In this document: positions 10,024 through 17,947 of the stretch, piece by piece
How positions within the stretch are numbered: position 1 is the stretch's first letter
Layout of the letters: every line of letters starts with the position of its first letter
Assembly (NCBI RefSeq): GCF_023078375.1
Contig: NZ_CP095554.1
Coordinates: forward strand, 1,054,001 to 1,118,000
Reading direction: 5' to 3'
Length of the DNA stretch: 64,000 bases
From: Roseomonas gilardii subsp. gilardii
GTDB lineage: Bacteria > Pseudomonadota > Alphaproteobacteria > Acetobacterales > Acetobacteraceae
Notes under the pieces: generated by a model
The model's input: only the letters and a program-made list of their open reading frames with translations
Databases searched by the model: none
What the model was told of the DNA's origin: nothing
Program-made: the position numbers and the translations under genes

Positions 10024-10590
10024 CTACTTCGGCGCGTAGGCGCCGACCGGGCGGGAGGACAGGCCGGCGGATGGCGGCGGGGCGCCGATGGCCCGGCCGA
10101 TGCGCACCTGGTCGGGGCCATGGGTGATGAAGACCCGGTCGCCGACCTGGAGGTTGTCCTCGTTGGTCTGCACCACGGCGATGTCGCCGCCATTGTCCTG
10201 CTGGATGATGAACTCGATGGCCTGGCCGGTGCTGGTCCCGCGCTCGATCGCATTGCCGGCGAGGCCGCCCAGCACCGCGCCGCCGAGGCCGCCCAGCACG
10301 TTGCTGCGCCAGTCGCCGCCGATGAAGGAGCCCGCCACGCCGCCGGCCACCGCGCCGGCCGCCGTGCCGACGCCGCTGCGGCCGCTCTGCACCGTCACCG
10401 GCCGCGTGCCCTTGATCACGCCATAGGTCACCGCCGCCGGCATGCCCATGGTCGCGCTGCTGTAAGTCGTGCCCGTGTTCTGCGGCGCGCAGGCGGTCAG
10501 GCCACCGGCCAGGGCCAGTGAAACCAGACAGAGCCGAAGAGCAGCCGAAGACGAACGACGCGCGCGGGAATGGCTTGTTATACGACGCAT
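10024..10590 (-). CDS. Glycine-zipper outer-membrane lipoprotein (SlyB/17 kDa antigen-like)
   Basis: Predicted lipoprotein of 188 residues: basic N-terminus, hydrophobic stretch and lipobox LTAC at about residues 33-36. The middle is a glycine-zipper membrane segment with many GxxxG spacings (GTAAGAVAGGVAGSFIGG, GGLGGAVLGGLAGNAIERG), as in SlyB/Pcp and 17-kDa surface antigens. A C-terminal beta-rich part contains VGDRVFI. ATG 10590 is preceded by AAAGGA at good spacing. It is divergent from the transglycosylase gene, with about 295 bases between. Probable role: outer-membrane integrity. Confidence 0.85.
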   Translation of the reverse strand: MRRITSHSRARRSSSAALRLCLVSLALAGGLTACAPQNTGTTYSSATMGMPAAVTYGVIKGTRPVTVQSGRSGVGTAAGAVAGGVAGSFIGGDWRSNVLGGLGGAVLGGLAGNAIERGTSTGQAIEFIIQQDNGGDIAVVQTNEDNLQVGDRVFITHGPDQVRIGRAIGAPPPSAGLSSRPVGAYAPK

Positions 10591-10885
10591 GAGGCGTTCC
10601 TTTCGGAATTGCGAAGAGTCTTCTGCGCGAAATGTGGCGAGAAGGGGGCGCCAACGTGGCGTGGATCGCACAGCGGCGCCAGCCCACGACATGCAACGGA
10701 GAGTCTCCACTTGCTTCATGCCCGGGCTTCCGTTAGCCCTTTCCGCCGCAGGCACCGTCTGCACCGCGGCTTCCGGCCGTTTCGTCAGCGTGGGGGCGCC
10801 GGCGACCGGCCCATCCGGAAGGCTCGCGGGAGTACCGAGTTGGGGGGATTGGGGGATGCTTCCTCGCGGGTTTGATCGGCGCGGC
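10591..10885. other. Divergent intergenic region
   Basis: Lies between the minus-strand lipoprotein gene and the plus-strand transglycosylase gene and must hold both promoters. Open frames here have no family features. ATG 10856, preceded by purine-rich GGGGGATTGGGGG, is in frame with the transglycosylase and is an alternative start for it. Confidence 0.4.
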
Positions 10886-12394
10886 ATGGCCGTGCGCGTG
10901 CGGGGGGCGATGACTCTGTCGCTTCTCGCCTGTGTCGCCGCCTGTGGCAGTCAGCAGGCCACGACCACGTCCTCCCGGCACATCTACGATTCGGCCTCCA
11001 ACTACCGCCGTCCCGCCTCCTACGACCCGCCCGGCCCGCCCAGCGATCCCTGGGGCCCCTATATCCGCGACGCCTCCAAGCGATTCGACGTGCCGGAGCG
11101 CTGGATCCGCGAGGTGATGCGCCAGGAGAGCGCGGGCCGGACCACGGCCACCAGCCCGGTGGGCGCCATGGGCCTGATGCAGGTGATGCCCGGCACCTAT
11201 GCCGAGCTCGCCTCCCGCTACGGGTTCGGGAACGATCCCTATCACCCCTATGACAGCATCATGGCCGGCGCCGCCTATATCCGGGAGATGTACGAGCTCT
11301 ACGGTAGCCCGGCCTTCCTCGCCGCCTACAATGCCGGTCCCCGCCGCCTGGAGGACTATCTCTGGGGCGGCAAGGGCCTGCCGGCCGAGACCCGCAACTA
11401 CGTCGCCCGGATCGGGCCGCGGATCGTGGACGCCCATCCGTCCCATCGCGCGCCGCCGGAGGTCTATGCCGCCGCCGACATTCCGCTGCGCATCCCGCCC
11501 GGACCGCGCCGCGGCGACACCGCCACCATGCTGGCGCTGCGCGACCAGCGCCGCGCCGTCGATCCGGGGGTGAAGGTCGCCGCCCTGCCGCCTGGCCCGG
11601 TGGTGCGCATGGAGCCCATCCCCGACGGCTCGACCAGCATCGCCTCGGCCCCGCCGCCGGCCCCCGTGCAGGTGGCCAGCCTGGGCAACGGTCCGGTCAT
11701 CGCCATGGAACCGATCCCGGACGGCTCCACCCGTTCCTCTTCCGGCTCCTATGCCCCGCAGGGCACCGTCGTCGCCATGGCGCCGATCCCGGATGGCTCG
11801 ACCGGCCCCGCTCCCTCCTCCCGCTTCGGCGGCAACGTGGTGGCGATGGACCCGATTCCCGACGGCTCGACCACGCCGCGCGAGACCTCCACGACGAGCT
11901 CCCGGATCGAGACCGCCTTCAGCCGCCAGGAAATCCTGCCGACCCCGCCGGCCTTCGCCGCCGGCGCCCATGCCGCCACGCCCGCCAGCCGTGCCAAGGC
12001 GCCCCGCAGCGCCCCGGTAGAGCTCGCCGAGGCTGCCGCGCCGCGCCGCGCCGCGCCGCCCCAGTCGCTGAGCCTCGTCGGCACGGCCCATGCCGGCACC
12101 CTGTCGCGCCCCGGCCTCAGCACGGCCACCGCCGCGCCGGGCGCCGGCAACTGGGCGGTGCAGGTCGGCGCCTATGCCAGCGAGAGCCAGGCCCGCACCG
12201 CAGCCAACCAGGCGCGCTCCAAGATCCCGGCCAGTGGCGTGCGCGTCGCCGTGCAGCCGGTGATGCAGGGCAAGACCGTGCTCTACCGCGCCCGGGTCAT
12301 GGGCCTGTCGCGCGACGGCGCCCAGAACGCCTGCGAGAAGCTCCGCAGCGGCCGTGGCGCCTGCATGACCCTGTCGCCCGACTCCCAGAGCTGA
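10886..12394 (+). CDS. Lytic transglycosylase with SLT domain, PIPDGST repeats and C-terminal SPOR domain
   Basis: Cell-wall enzyme cleaving peptidoglycan glycan strands. The N-terminus is a lipoprotein-like signal (LSLLACVAAC). The SLT domain follows: catalytic glutamate in MRQESAGR, then SPVGAMGLMQVMPGTY and AAYNAGPRRL. A disordered linker carries four near-identical units ending in M(E/A/D)PIPDGST at about 11610-11870. The C-terminal SPOR domain (NWAVQVGAYASESQARTAA) binds denuded glycan at division sites in known proteins. Start is uncertain between 10856, 10886 and 10910; all keep the signal sequence. Confidence 0.9.
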   Translation: MAVRVRGAMTLSLLACVAACGSQQATTTSSRHIYDSASNYRRPASYDPPGPPSDPWGPYIRDASKRFDVPERWIREVMRQESAGRTTATSPVGAMGLMQVMPGTYAELASRYGFGNDPYHPYDSIMAGAAYIREMYELYGSPAFLAAYNAGPRRLEDYLWGGKGLPAETRNYVARIGPRIVDAHPSHRAPPEVYAAADIPLRIPPGPRRGDTATMLALRDQRRAVDPGVKVAALPPGPVVRMEPIPDGSTSIASAPPPAPVQVASLGNGPVIAMEPIPDGSTRSSSGSYAPQGTVVAMAPIPDGSTGPAPSSRFGGNVVAMDPIPDGSTTPRETSTTSSRIETAFSRQEILPTPPAFAAGAHAATPASRAKAPRSAPVELAEAAAPRRAAPPQSLSLVGTAHAGTLSRPGLSTATAAPGAGNWAVQVGAYASESQARTAANQARSKIPASGVRVAVQPVMQGKTVLYRARVMGLSRDGAQNACEKLRSGRGACMTLSPDSQS

Positions 12395-12444
12395 ACGCCG
12401 GGCCGGGCGCTCCTCCTCCGGTCACGCCGGATGGCCGCTACCTC

Positions 12445-12744
12445 GTGGTGCGCGGCCGGCTCTGGCGCCGTGCCGATCCCACGCTGTCCGAATCCGGGCG
12501 CGAGGCGCTGGTCCAGGCCCTGATGCGGGCACGCCGCGCGGTGCGCGACGCCGGCCGGCGGGGCGATGCGGAGGCGCTGCGCGCCGCCCGGCAGGCGGTG
12601 GACGAGGCGAAGCGGGGCCTGGGCGAGCGCGGCCCGGTCTGGTGGCAGGACGGCGCCCCCGACTACACCCGCCATCTGGCGCACAACACACCCTATGCCG
12701 GCTGGTACGCCGCGCTGGACGAGGCCGCGCCGGAACAGGGCTGA
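12445..12744 (+). CDS. Small conserved hypothetical protein (helical, WWQDG motif)
   Basis: About 99 residues from a GTG start. The middle is a charged helical hairpin rich in Arg/Ala/Glu, and the C-terminus has GPVWWQDGAPDYTRHL and NTPYAGWYAAL. The frame is open upstream, and codons 12421-12444 read PDGRYL, which joins naturally onto VVRGRLWRR. From memory, proteobacterial relatives begin with such a PDGRY-VVRGRLWR block, so the true start may be a non-ATG codon nearer the transglycosylase stop at 12394. Function unknown. It sits 50 bases behind the transglycosylase and is probably co-transcribed. Confidence 0.7.
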   Translation: MVRGRLWRRADPTLSESGREALVQALMRARRAVRDAGRRGDAEALRAARQAVDEAKRGLGERGPVWWQDGAPDYTRHLAHNTPYAGWYAALDEAAPEQG

Positions 12745-12790
12745 ACGGCCCCTTCGCAACCGCAGCCGGGTGGCGCATCCTCCCCGGCCG

Positions 12791-13522
12791 ATGCGCCTCC
12801 TCCTCCTCAACGGCAACACCGATTCGGCGATGACGGCGCGCCTGCGCCACCATGCCGGCGCCTGGCTGGCCCGGCAGGGGCGCGGGGATGTCGAGATCCT
12901 TCCCTGCACCGCCCGCTTCGGCGCCCGCTATATCGCCACCCGTGCCGCCGTGGCCGTGGCCGGGCATGCGGTGCTGGAGGCCATCGCGGAGCAGGACGCG
13001 GCGGTGGACCGCATCGCCATCGCCTGCTTCGGCGAGCCGGGTTTCCTGGCGGCGCGCGAACTCTCCCGCGTTCCCGTGCGCGGCATGGCGGAGGCCAGCA
13101 TCGCCGCCGCCCTGGCCTTGGCTCCTGCTGCCCGGATTGCCTTGCTGACCGGCGGCGAGGCCTGGGGGCCGATGCTGCGGGAACATGCCTTCGCCCTGGG
13201 TCACGGGCCGGACCGCATCCTGGTCCGCGCCGTGCCGCCCGCCGGCGACGCCCTGGCCCGCGACCCGGATGGCGCGGCCCGGCTGCTGGCCGGGGCGGCG
13301 GAGGCCGCCATCGCGGAAGGGGCAGGTGTGGTGGTCCTGGGTGGCGCCGGCCTGGCGGGCCTTGCCCCCGCCGTGGCGGCGCATCTGCCCGTGCCGGTGC
13401 TGGACAGCCTCGACTGCCTGCTGGAAGCCAGCCTCGGCGAACCTCTGCCGCCCCTGCCGGCACCGCCAGCTGCCCCGTCCTCGGGGCTGTCCACGGCACT
13501 CTCCGAACGCCTCGGCGGCTGA
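12791..13522 (+). CDS. Asp/Glu/hydantoin racemase family protein lacking the second catalytic cysteine
   Basis: About 243 residues. The N-terminus is the family signature LLLNGNTDSAMT, and the first catalytic cysteine is in IACFGEPG. At the second site, where relatives have LGCAG(M), this protein reads VVLGGAGLAG, so the second acid/base cysteine is a glycine. Cofactor-independent racemases need two cysteines, so this protein is either inactive as a racemase or does one-base chemistry such as decarboxylation or isomerisation. Starts at ATG 12791; the frame continues upstream without family features. A hydantoinase gene lies 16 kb away, not in the same unit. Confidence 0.8.
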   Translation: MRLLLLNGNTDSAMTARLRHHAGAWLARQGRGDVEILPCTARFGARYIATRAAVAVAGHAVLEAIAEQDAAVDRIAIACFGEPGFLAARELSRVPVRGMAEASIAAALALAPAARIALLTGGEAWGPMLREHAFALGHGPDRILVRAVPPAGDALARDPDGAARLLAGAAEAAIAEGAGVVVLGGAGLAGLAPAVAAHLPVPVLDSLDCLLEASLGEPLPPLPAPPAAPSSGLSTALSERLGG

Positions 13523-13558
13523 TCCGGGCTTCCTCCGGCGGTTGTGCTGCGTGGCCGG

Positions 13559-13889
13559 CCCCGGGGGAGAGGCTCTGCCTCTCCGCCCGGACCCCCACTC
13601 CGCCGGGGACCGGAGCCGGTCCCCGGACCCCGGGCTTTCGTGGGTTCCGGTGGCGGCCGTTGCCGTGGCTTGATCCCTGGGGGGCCGGTGGAAAGGGGCT
13701 CCCGAAAGAAGAAAAACGCCTCCCGCGCTGATGGCATCCGCAGTCGCCGGAGCGCCATGCGCTCCGGCGTGATCCGGCATCAGCGGAAGCCAGCGAAAGG
13801 GAGGTCCAGGGTCAAACGTATACGTTTGACCAGGTTCCTGGCGGATGGGGGGTACGGGGGCGAAGGCGGAGCCTTTTATCCCCCGGGCC
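13559..13889 (+). repeat. Intergenic repeat R1, copy 2
   Basis: About 330 bases matching 38223-38541 in the same orientation and 6355-6698 in reverse. It contains a 22-bp perfect palindrome at 13810-13831 (two GGTCAAACGTA half-sites) at a position where the other two copies carry different palindromes. It lies between the racemase-like gene and motB. No credible gene. Confidence 0.9.
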
Positions 13890-14014
13890 ACAGGCGAAAC
13901 GCCCGCAGGCGCGCCCGGCGGCGGCCCGACAAAGCCCCGGCCCACATAACCCCCGCTTAAGGACTGCCGTGCAGGATGCGCGCCGACGGCAGCGCAGCAT
14001 GGGGCACGGAGAGC

Positions 14015-15073
14015 GTGGCGAGAACCCGCAACCAGGGACCGACGATCGTCATCCGGCGGGAGGAAGGGGGCGAGGCGGGCCATCACGGCGGCGCCTGGAA
14101 GGTCGCCTATGCCGATTTCGTCACGGCCATGATGGCCTTCTTCCTGCTGATGTGGCTGCTCAACGCCACCACGGAGCAGCAGCGCAAGGGCATCGCGGAC
14201 TATTTCGCGCCGACCAACCTGATGTCCCAGGCGACCTCCGGCAACGGCCAGCCCTTCGGCGGCAGCACGCCGCATTCCCCCGCCCAGCTTTCCACCGACA
14301 CCAGCAGCCCGCGCATCGAGACCGGCCCCCGGCCGGTGCTGCAGGATATCGAGGTGGAGGACGAGACCGACACCCCGGCCCAGCCGGTGGCCACGCGGCA
14401 GGCCGAGCCCGGCCCGGATGACAGCCCCGACGCGACGCCCGGGCGGGCGAGGCTCCCCACGGCCGCCGCCGGTGACGGTGGGCTCCATGATGGCCCCGGC
14501 GCGGCACGGCGCGATGCCGACCTCGCCGCCGCCTCGGAGGCCGCGTTGCGCCAGGAACTGGAGAAGCGGGAGCGCGCCGCGCTGGAACAACTGGCCGGCC
14601 AGCTCCGCGCCGCCGTGGCGGGCGATCCGGCCCTGGCGGAGCTGGCGCAGCAGTTCCGGGTGGAGCAGGTGCCCGAGGGCCTGCGGATCCAGCTTCTGGA
14701 TTCGGAGGGCAAGCCGATGTTCACCTCCGGCGGCAACACGCTGAACGACCGTTCCCGCGCCCTGGTCGCCAAGGTCGCCTCGGTGATCCGCCGCGTGCCC
14801 AACGCGGTGTCCATCACCGGCCATACCGACGCCACCCCCTTCCGCGGCGATGCCCGCAGCAACTGGGATCTTTCGGCCGAGCGCGCCAATGCCACCCGCC
14901 GCCTGCTGGTGGAGAACGGGGTGGGCGAGGGTCGCCTGCGCAGCGTCGCCGGCCTGGCGGAGCGCGAGCCGCTGCTGCCCGAGGCGCCGGAGGCCGCGGC
15001 CAACCGCCGGGTCTCCATCCTCCTGCTGCGCCAGGCGCCGCCGCCCGCCACGACCGGAGGAGCGCCGCGATGA
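14015..15073 (+). CDS. motB: Flagellar motor stator protein MotB
   Basis: Stator subunit that anchors to peptidoglycan and carries the proton-binding aspartate. One N-terminal membrane helix (YADFVTAMMAFFLLMWLLNA) holds Asp34, matching Asp32 of E. coli MotB. A Pro/Gly-rich variable linker follows, then an OmpA-like peptidoglycan-binding domain (VSITGHTDATPFRG, NWDLSAERANATRR). GTG 14015, giving the family-like N-terminus MARTRNQGPTIVIRR, has GGAG about 5 nt upstream; ATG 13976 would add 13 residues with a poor site. The stop overlaps motA by 4 bases. Gene order is motB-motA, the reverse of the enteric order. No flagellar structural gene is in the window. Confidence 0.92.
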   Translation: MARTRNQGPTIVIRREEGGEAGHHGGAWKVAYADFVTAMMAFFLLMWLLNATTEQQRKGIADYFAPTNLMSQATSGNGQPFGGSTPHSPAQLSTDTSSPRIETGPRPVLQDIEVEDETDTPAQPVATRQAEPGPDDSPDATPGRARLPTAAAGDGGLHDGPGAARRDADLAAASEAALRQELEKRERAALEQLAGQLRAAVAGDPALAELAQQFRVEQVPEGLRIQLLDSEGKPMFTSGGNTLNDRSRALVAKVASVIRRVPNAVSITGHTDATPFRGDARSNWDLSAERANATRRLLVENGVGEGRLRSVAGLAEREPLLPEAPEAAANRRVSILLLRQAPPPATTGGAPR

Positions 15074-15936
15074 ACGCGATCCTGGGCCTCGTCGTGATGC
15101 TGGGCTGCGTCTTCGGCGGCTATGTGCTGGCGGGCGGCAAGTTCGACATCATCATGCATGCCCTGCCGCACGAGATGATGGTGATCGGCGGCGCCGCCCT
15201 CGGCACCTTCATCATGGCCAACAGCCTGAACGACATCAAGCACACGCTGGGCGGGCTGGCGAAGGTGCTCAAGGGCTCACGCTTCCGCAAGGCGCAGTAT
15301 GTCAGCATGCTCAGCCTGCTCTTCTTCCTGGTGCGGCTGGCGCAGCAGAAGGGCAACATGGCGCTGGAGCCGCATATCGAGAAGCCGGAGGAAAGCAACG
15401 CCTTCAACCACTTCCCCGATATCCGGAAGGACCATCACGCCGTCCTGCTGATCTGCGACTACCTGCGCATGGTCGGGATGAATGCCGACGACCCGCACCA
15501 GATCGAGGATGTGATGGCCCGCGAGCTCAAGAAGATGCGGGAGGAGGAGATGCATCCCTCCCATGCCCTGCAGAGCATCGCCGATGCCCTCCCGGCGCTG
15601 GGCATCGTCGCGGCGGTGCTGGGCGTGATCAAGACCATGGCCAGCATCGACCAGCCCCCCACGGTGCTGGGCGGCATGATCGGCGGCGCGCTGGTCGGCA
15701 CCTTCCTCGGCGTGCTGCTGGCCTATGGCATGGTGGCCCCCGTCGCCGCCCGGCTGAAGGGCGTGGTGGAGGAGGAGGCCAAGTATTACGAGGTGATCCG
15801 TGCCGTGCTGATCGCCCATCTGCACGGCAATGCCCCCCAGGTGGCGGTGGAAACCGGCCGGAAGATGGCGCCCAGCCAGCATATGCCGAGTTTCCAGGAG
15901 CTGGAGGCTACCCTGCAGGAACTTCAGATCGCCTGA
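15070..15936 (+). CDS. motA: Flagellar motor stator protein MotA
   Basis: Ion-channel stator subunit of 288 residues with four membrane helices and a large cytoplasmic loop. It has the conserved proline-bearing third helix (DALPALGIVAAVLGVIKTM) and the fourth helix GGALVGTFLGVLLAYG. The cytoplasmic loop contains the charged segment that contacts FliG (DIRKDHHAVLLICDYLRM). The start overlaps the motB stop (ATGA), so the two are translationally coupled. Confidence 0.95.
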   Translation: MNAILGLVVMLGCVFGGYVLAGGKFDIIMHALPHEMMVIGGAALGTFIMANSLNDIKHTLGGLAKVLKGSRFRKAQYVSMLSLLFFLVRLAQQKGNMALEPHIEKPEESNAFNHFPDIRKDHHAVLLICDYLRMVGMNADDPHQIEDVMARELKKMREEEMHPSHALQSIADALPALGIVAAVLGVIKTMASIDQPPTVLGGMIGGALVGTFLGVLLAYGMVAPVAARLKGVVEEEAKYYEVIRAVLIAHLHGNAPQVAVETGRKMAPSQHMPSFQELEATLQELQIA

Positions 15937-15998
15937 GGTCCGGGGAAACTGACGCCAGAACTTGACGCCGGGTGGGGCCTGCTGCCACCGCTTCCCGC

Positions 15999-16433
15999 AT
16001 GAGCGAAACACGTGAACGGGCCGGCGGCCTGCCGAACCACCTGGGCTTCGATGTGGAGGAATGGCGGGAGGGTTATGCCCGCGTGGGGTGCGAGGTCACC
16101 CCGGAACTCCTGAACTTCGCCGGGATCATGCATGGCGGCGCGATCATGGCCCTGGCCGATCAGGCGGCCGGCATGGCGGGGCTGTGGTGCTCCGTGCCGG
16201 GCCATGTGCGCTACGGCGTGACGGTGGACCTGAACTGCCGCTTCACCAACCGGGTGCCCCCGGGCCGTGTGGTGGCGGAGGCCAAGGTGGTCTCCCAGGG
16301 CCGCAGCACCTATTTCGTGCAGTTCGAGGTCTTCGATGCCCGCCGCACCCTTGTGGCCTTCGGCTCCAGCACCCACCGGGTGCGCAAGGGCAGCGAGAGC
16401 CTGGAAGGTGTGCCCGGCCTGGCCCGCGAATGA
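15999..16433 (+). CDS. PaaI-type hotdog-fold thioesterase
   Basis: Hotdog-fold acyl-CoA thioesterase of 144 residues. The family signature NFAGIMHGGAIMALADQAAG carries the HGG motif and the catalytic Asp. The next strand reads VTVDLNCRFTNRVPPG, then AKVVSQGRSTYFVQFEVFD. ATG 15999 gives the usual length; the frame to 15972 adds only nine residues. Single gene between motA and a terminator. Substrate unknown. Confidence 0.85.
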   Translation: MSETRERAGGLPNHLGFDVEEWREGYARVGCEVTPELLNFAGIMHGGAIMALADQAAGMAGLWCSVPGHVRYGVTVDLNCRFTNRVPPGRVVAEAKVVSQGRSTYFVQFEVFDARRTLVAFGSSTHRVRKGSESLEGVPGLARE

Positions 16434-16440
16434 TCCCGCG

Positions 16441-16467
16441 CCCCCGGCCTCGCAGGGAGGCCGGGGG
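16441..16467 (+). terminator. Terminator-like hairpin after the thioesterase gene
   Basis: CCCCGGCCT and AGGCCGGGG form a stem of about 10 bp over a short loop, 8 bases after the thioesterase stop. The sequence then turns AT-rich, but there is no clear T run. A second, AT-rich inverted repeat (ACACGA-caattga-TCGTGT, about 16472-16490) follows and may be an operator. Confidence 0.6.
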
Positions 16468-16506
16468 AAATAACACGACAATTGATCGTGTGATAAACCC
16501 ATTTGC

Positions 16507-16535
16507 TTGACAGGGCGGGACAATCCGCTTAACCC
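16507..16535 (+). promoter_or_regulatory. Putative promoter of the metNIQ operon
   Basis: Perfect -35 box TTGACA at 16507-16512, 17-base spacer, then a weak -10 box TAACCC at 16530-16535. This places the transcript start about 20 bases before the riboswitch candidate, as expected for a riboswitch leader. Confidence 0.5.
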
Positions 16536-16563
16536 GGCTCCGTTCCGGCCGGATTCAGGCCGG

Positions 16564-16617
16564 GGCCGCGGGCGATTTGACGGATGCAGCTTGCGCCGCG
16601 TCACCAAGAGCTAAAGC
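16564..16617 (+). ncRNA. SAM-II riboswitch candidate (metA-type element)
   Basis: Cis-acting RNA expected to bind S-adenosylmethionine and lower expression of methionine genes. Stem P1 is CGCGG (16567-16571) with CCGCG (16596-16600). The loop begins with the conserved GATTTG (16574-16579). CTTG (16590-16593) in GCTTGC can pair with CAAG (16605-16608) to form the pseudoknot. The 3' signature GCTAAAGC is at 16610-16617. These parts occur in the order and spacing I remember for alphaproteobacterial SAM-II elements. It lies upstream of metN, a fitting target. An unusually long 260-base stretch separates it from the metN start. Confidence 0.82.
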
Positions 16618-16685
16618 GCCAGGAAGCGAATGCCGGCCCCTCCGGCCCTGCTTCGTGGGTCATCCGACATTGTTGGAGGATCGCG

Positions 16686-16721
16686 ATGCGACGCATGATG
16701 CGCATGGCCCGGAGGAATTGA
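16686..16721 (+). CDS. Met-rich leader peptide candidate (11 codons, 4 Met)
   Basis: Short ORF between the SAM-II candidate and metN that reads MRRMMRMARRN, then TGA. Four of eleven codons are ATG, three of them within codons 4-7. GGAGGA ends about 6 nt before the ATG, a strong ribosome-binding site. Leader peptides rich in the regulated amino acid are the hallmark of transcription attenuation, so this could sense charged Met-tRNA. Downstream GC-rich inverted repeats (for example GGCGGCGC near 16762 with GCGCCGCC near 16808) could form alternative hairpins, but no classic T-run terminator is visible. Inference only; an 11-codon ORF can occur by chance. Confidence 0.4.
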   Translation: MRRMMRMARRN

Positions 16722-16879
16722 GGCGGGCCGCGCCCGGGTGTCATCCTTTCCACGGGGATGTGCCGGCGGCGCAGACCGGACCTGCCGGATCGTCACGAGG
16801 CCGGGGGCGCCGCCTGTGCGACGCCAGCCTGGCCGGGGGCCACCATGCCTCCCAAGAAGCTTCCTGACCGGGTTTTCTC

Positions 16880-17947
16880 ATGTCTTCAGAAGAACAAGCG
16901 CCGGCCGCCATCCGGCTCCGTGACCTGACGCGGCGTTTCACCGCGCGCGGTGCGGCGACCCTGGCGCTGGATGGCGTCTCCCTCGATGTCGCCCCGGGGG
17001 AGGTCTATGGCATCGTCGGCCGTTCCGGCGCCGGCAAGTCCACGCTGATCCGCTGCGTCAACCTGCTGGAACGTCCCGACAGCGGTGGGGTCGAGGTGCT
17101 GGGCCGCGACATGCTGGCGCTGGACGAGGCCGGGCTGCGCCAGGCGCGGCGCGGCATCGGCATGGTCTTCCAGCACTTCAACCTGCTCTCCTCCGCCACG
17201 GTGGCGGAGAACATCGCCTTCCCCCTCTCCATCGCCGGCGCGGGGCGGGCGGAGCGCGAGGCGCGGGTGCGGGAACTGCTGCCGCTGGTGGGGCTGGAGG
17301 GCAAGCGCGACGCCTATCCGGCGCAGCTCTCGGGCGGGCAGAAGCAGCGCGTGGGCATCGCCCGGGCGCTCGCCTCCGACCCGAAGGTGCTGCTCTGCGA
17401 CGAGGCCACCAGCGCCCTCGATCCCGAGACCACCGCCGACATCCTGTCCCTGATCAAGTCGCTGCGCGACCGGCTGGACCTGACGGTGCTGCTGATCACC
17501 CATGAGATGGCGGTGGTGAAGGCGATCTGCGACCGCGTGGCGGTGATGCAGGCGGGGCGGGTCGTGGAACAGGGCCGGGTCTTCGACGTCTTCACCCGGC
17601 CGCAGCAGCCCGTCACGCGCCTTTTCGTGGCGGAGGTGATCGGCCATGCCGTGCCGCCCGGCACGGTCGCCCGCCTGCCGGCGCCGCGGCCGGGGGAGGA
17701 GCGGCGGCTTCTCCAGGTGCTCTTCGCCGGGCCGCATTCCACCCGCGCCGTGGTCAGCGAGGCCTCGCGCCGCTTCGGGCTGGACCTGAACATCGTGTCC
17801 GGCCGCATCGACGAGATCGGCGGCGAGCCTTTCGGCCTGATGGCCCTCGCCGCCTATGGCACGCCGCCCCAGCTCGACCAGGGCGTGGAATGGATGCGCT
17901 CGCTCGGCCTCGACGTGGCTGATGTGAAGGAAGGGAGCCAGCACTGA
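16880..17947 (+). CDS. metN: Methionine ABC transporter, ATP-binding protein MetN
   Basis: ATPase of the methionine importer, 355 residues. Walker A GRSGAGKST at residues 47-55, Q-loop FQHFNLLSSATV (methionine-transporter type), signature LSGGQ at 150-154, Walker B VLLCDEATSALDP. The C-terminal about 80 residues form the NIL domain (LLQVLFAGPHSTRAVV, LDLNIVSGRIDEIGG), which binds methionine and shuts the transporter down in known MetN proteins. The stop overlaps the metI ATG by one base. Confidence 0.96.
   Translation: MSSEEQAPAAIRLRDLTRRFTARGAATLALDGVSLDVAPGEVYGIVGRSGAGKSTLIRCVNLLERPDSGGVEVLGRDMLALDEAGLRQARRGIGMVFQHFNLLSSATVAENIAFPLSIAGAGRAEREARVRELLPLVGLEGKRDAYPAQLSGGQKQRVGIARALASDPKVLLCDEATSALDPETTADILSLIKSLRDRLDLTVLLITHEMAVVKAICDRVAVMQAGRVVEQGRVFDVFTRPQQPVTRLFVAEVIGHAVPPGTVARLPAPRPGEERRLLQVLFAGPHSTRAVVSEASRRFGLDLNIVSGRIDEIGGEPFGLMALAAYGTPPQLDQGVEWMRSLGLDVADVKEGSQH

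Noticed and set aside
16434-16880. Protein gene in the metN leader (for example the frame at 16577-16867)
   Set aside because: Frames here have no domain and overlap the riboswitch candidate.
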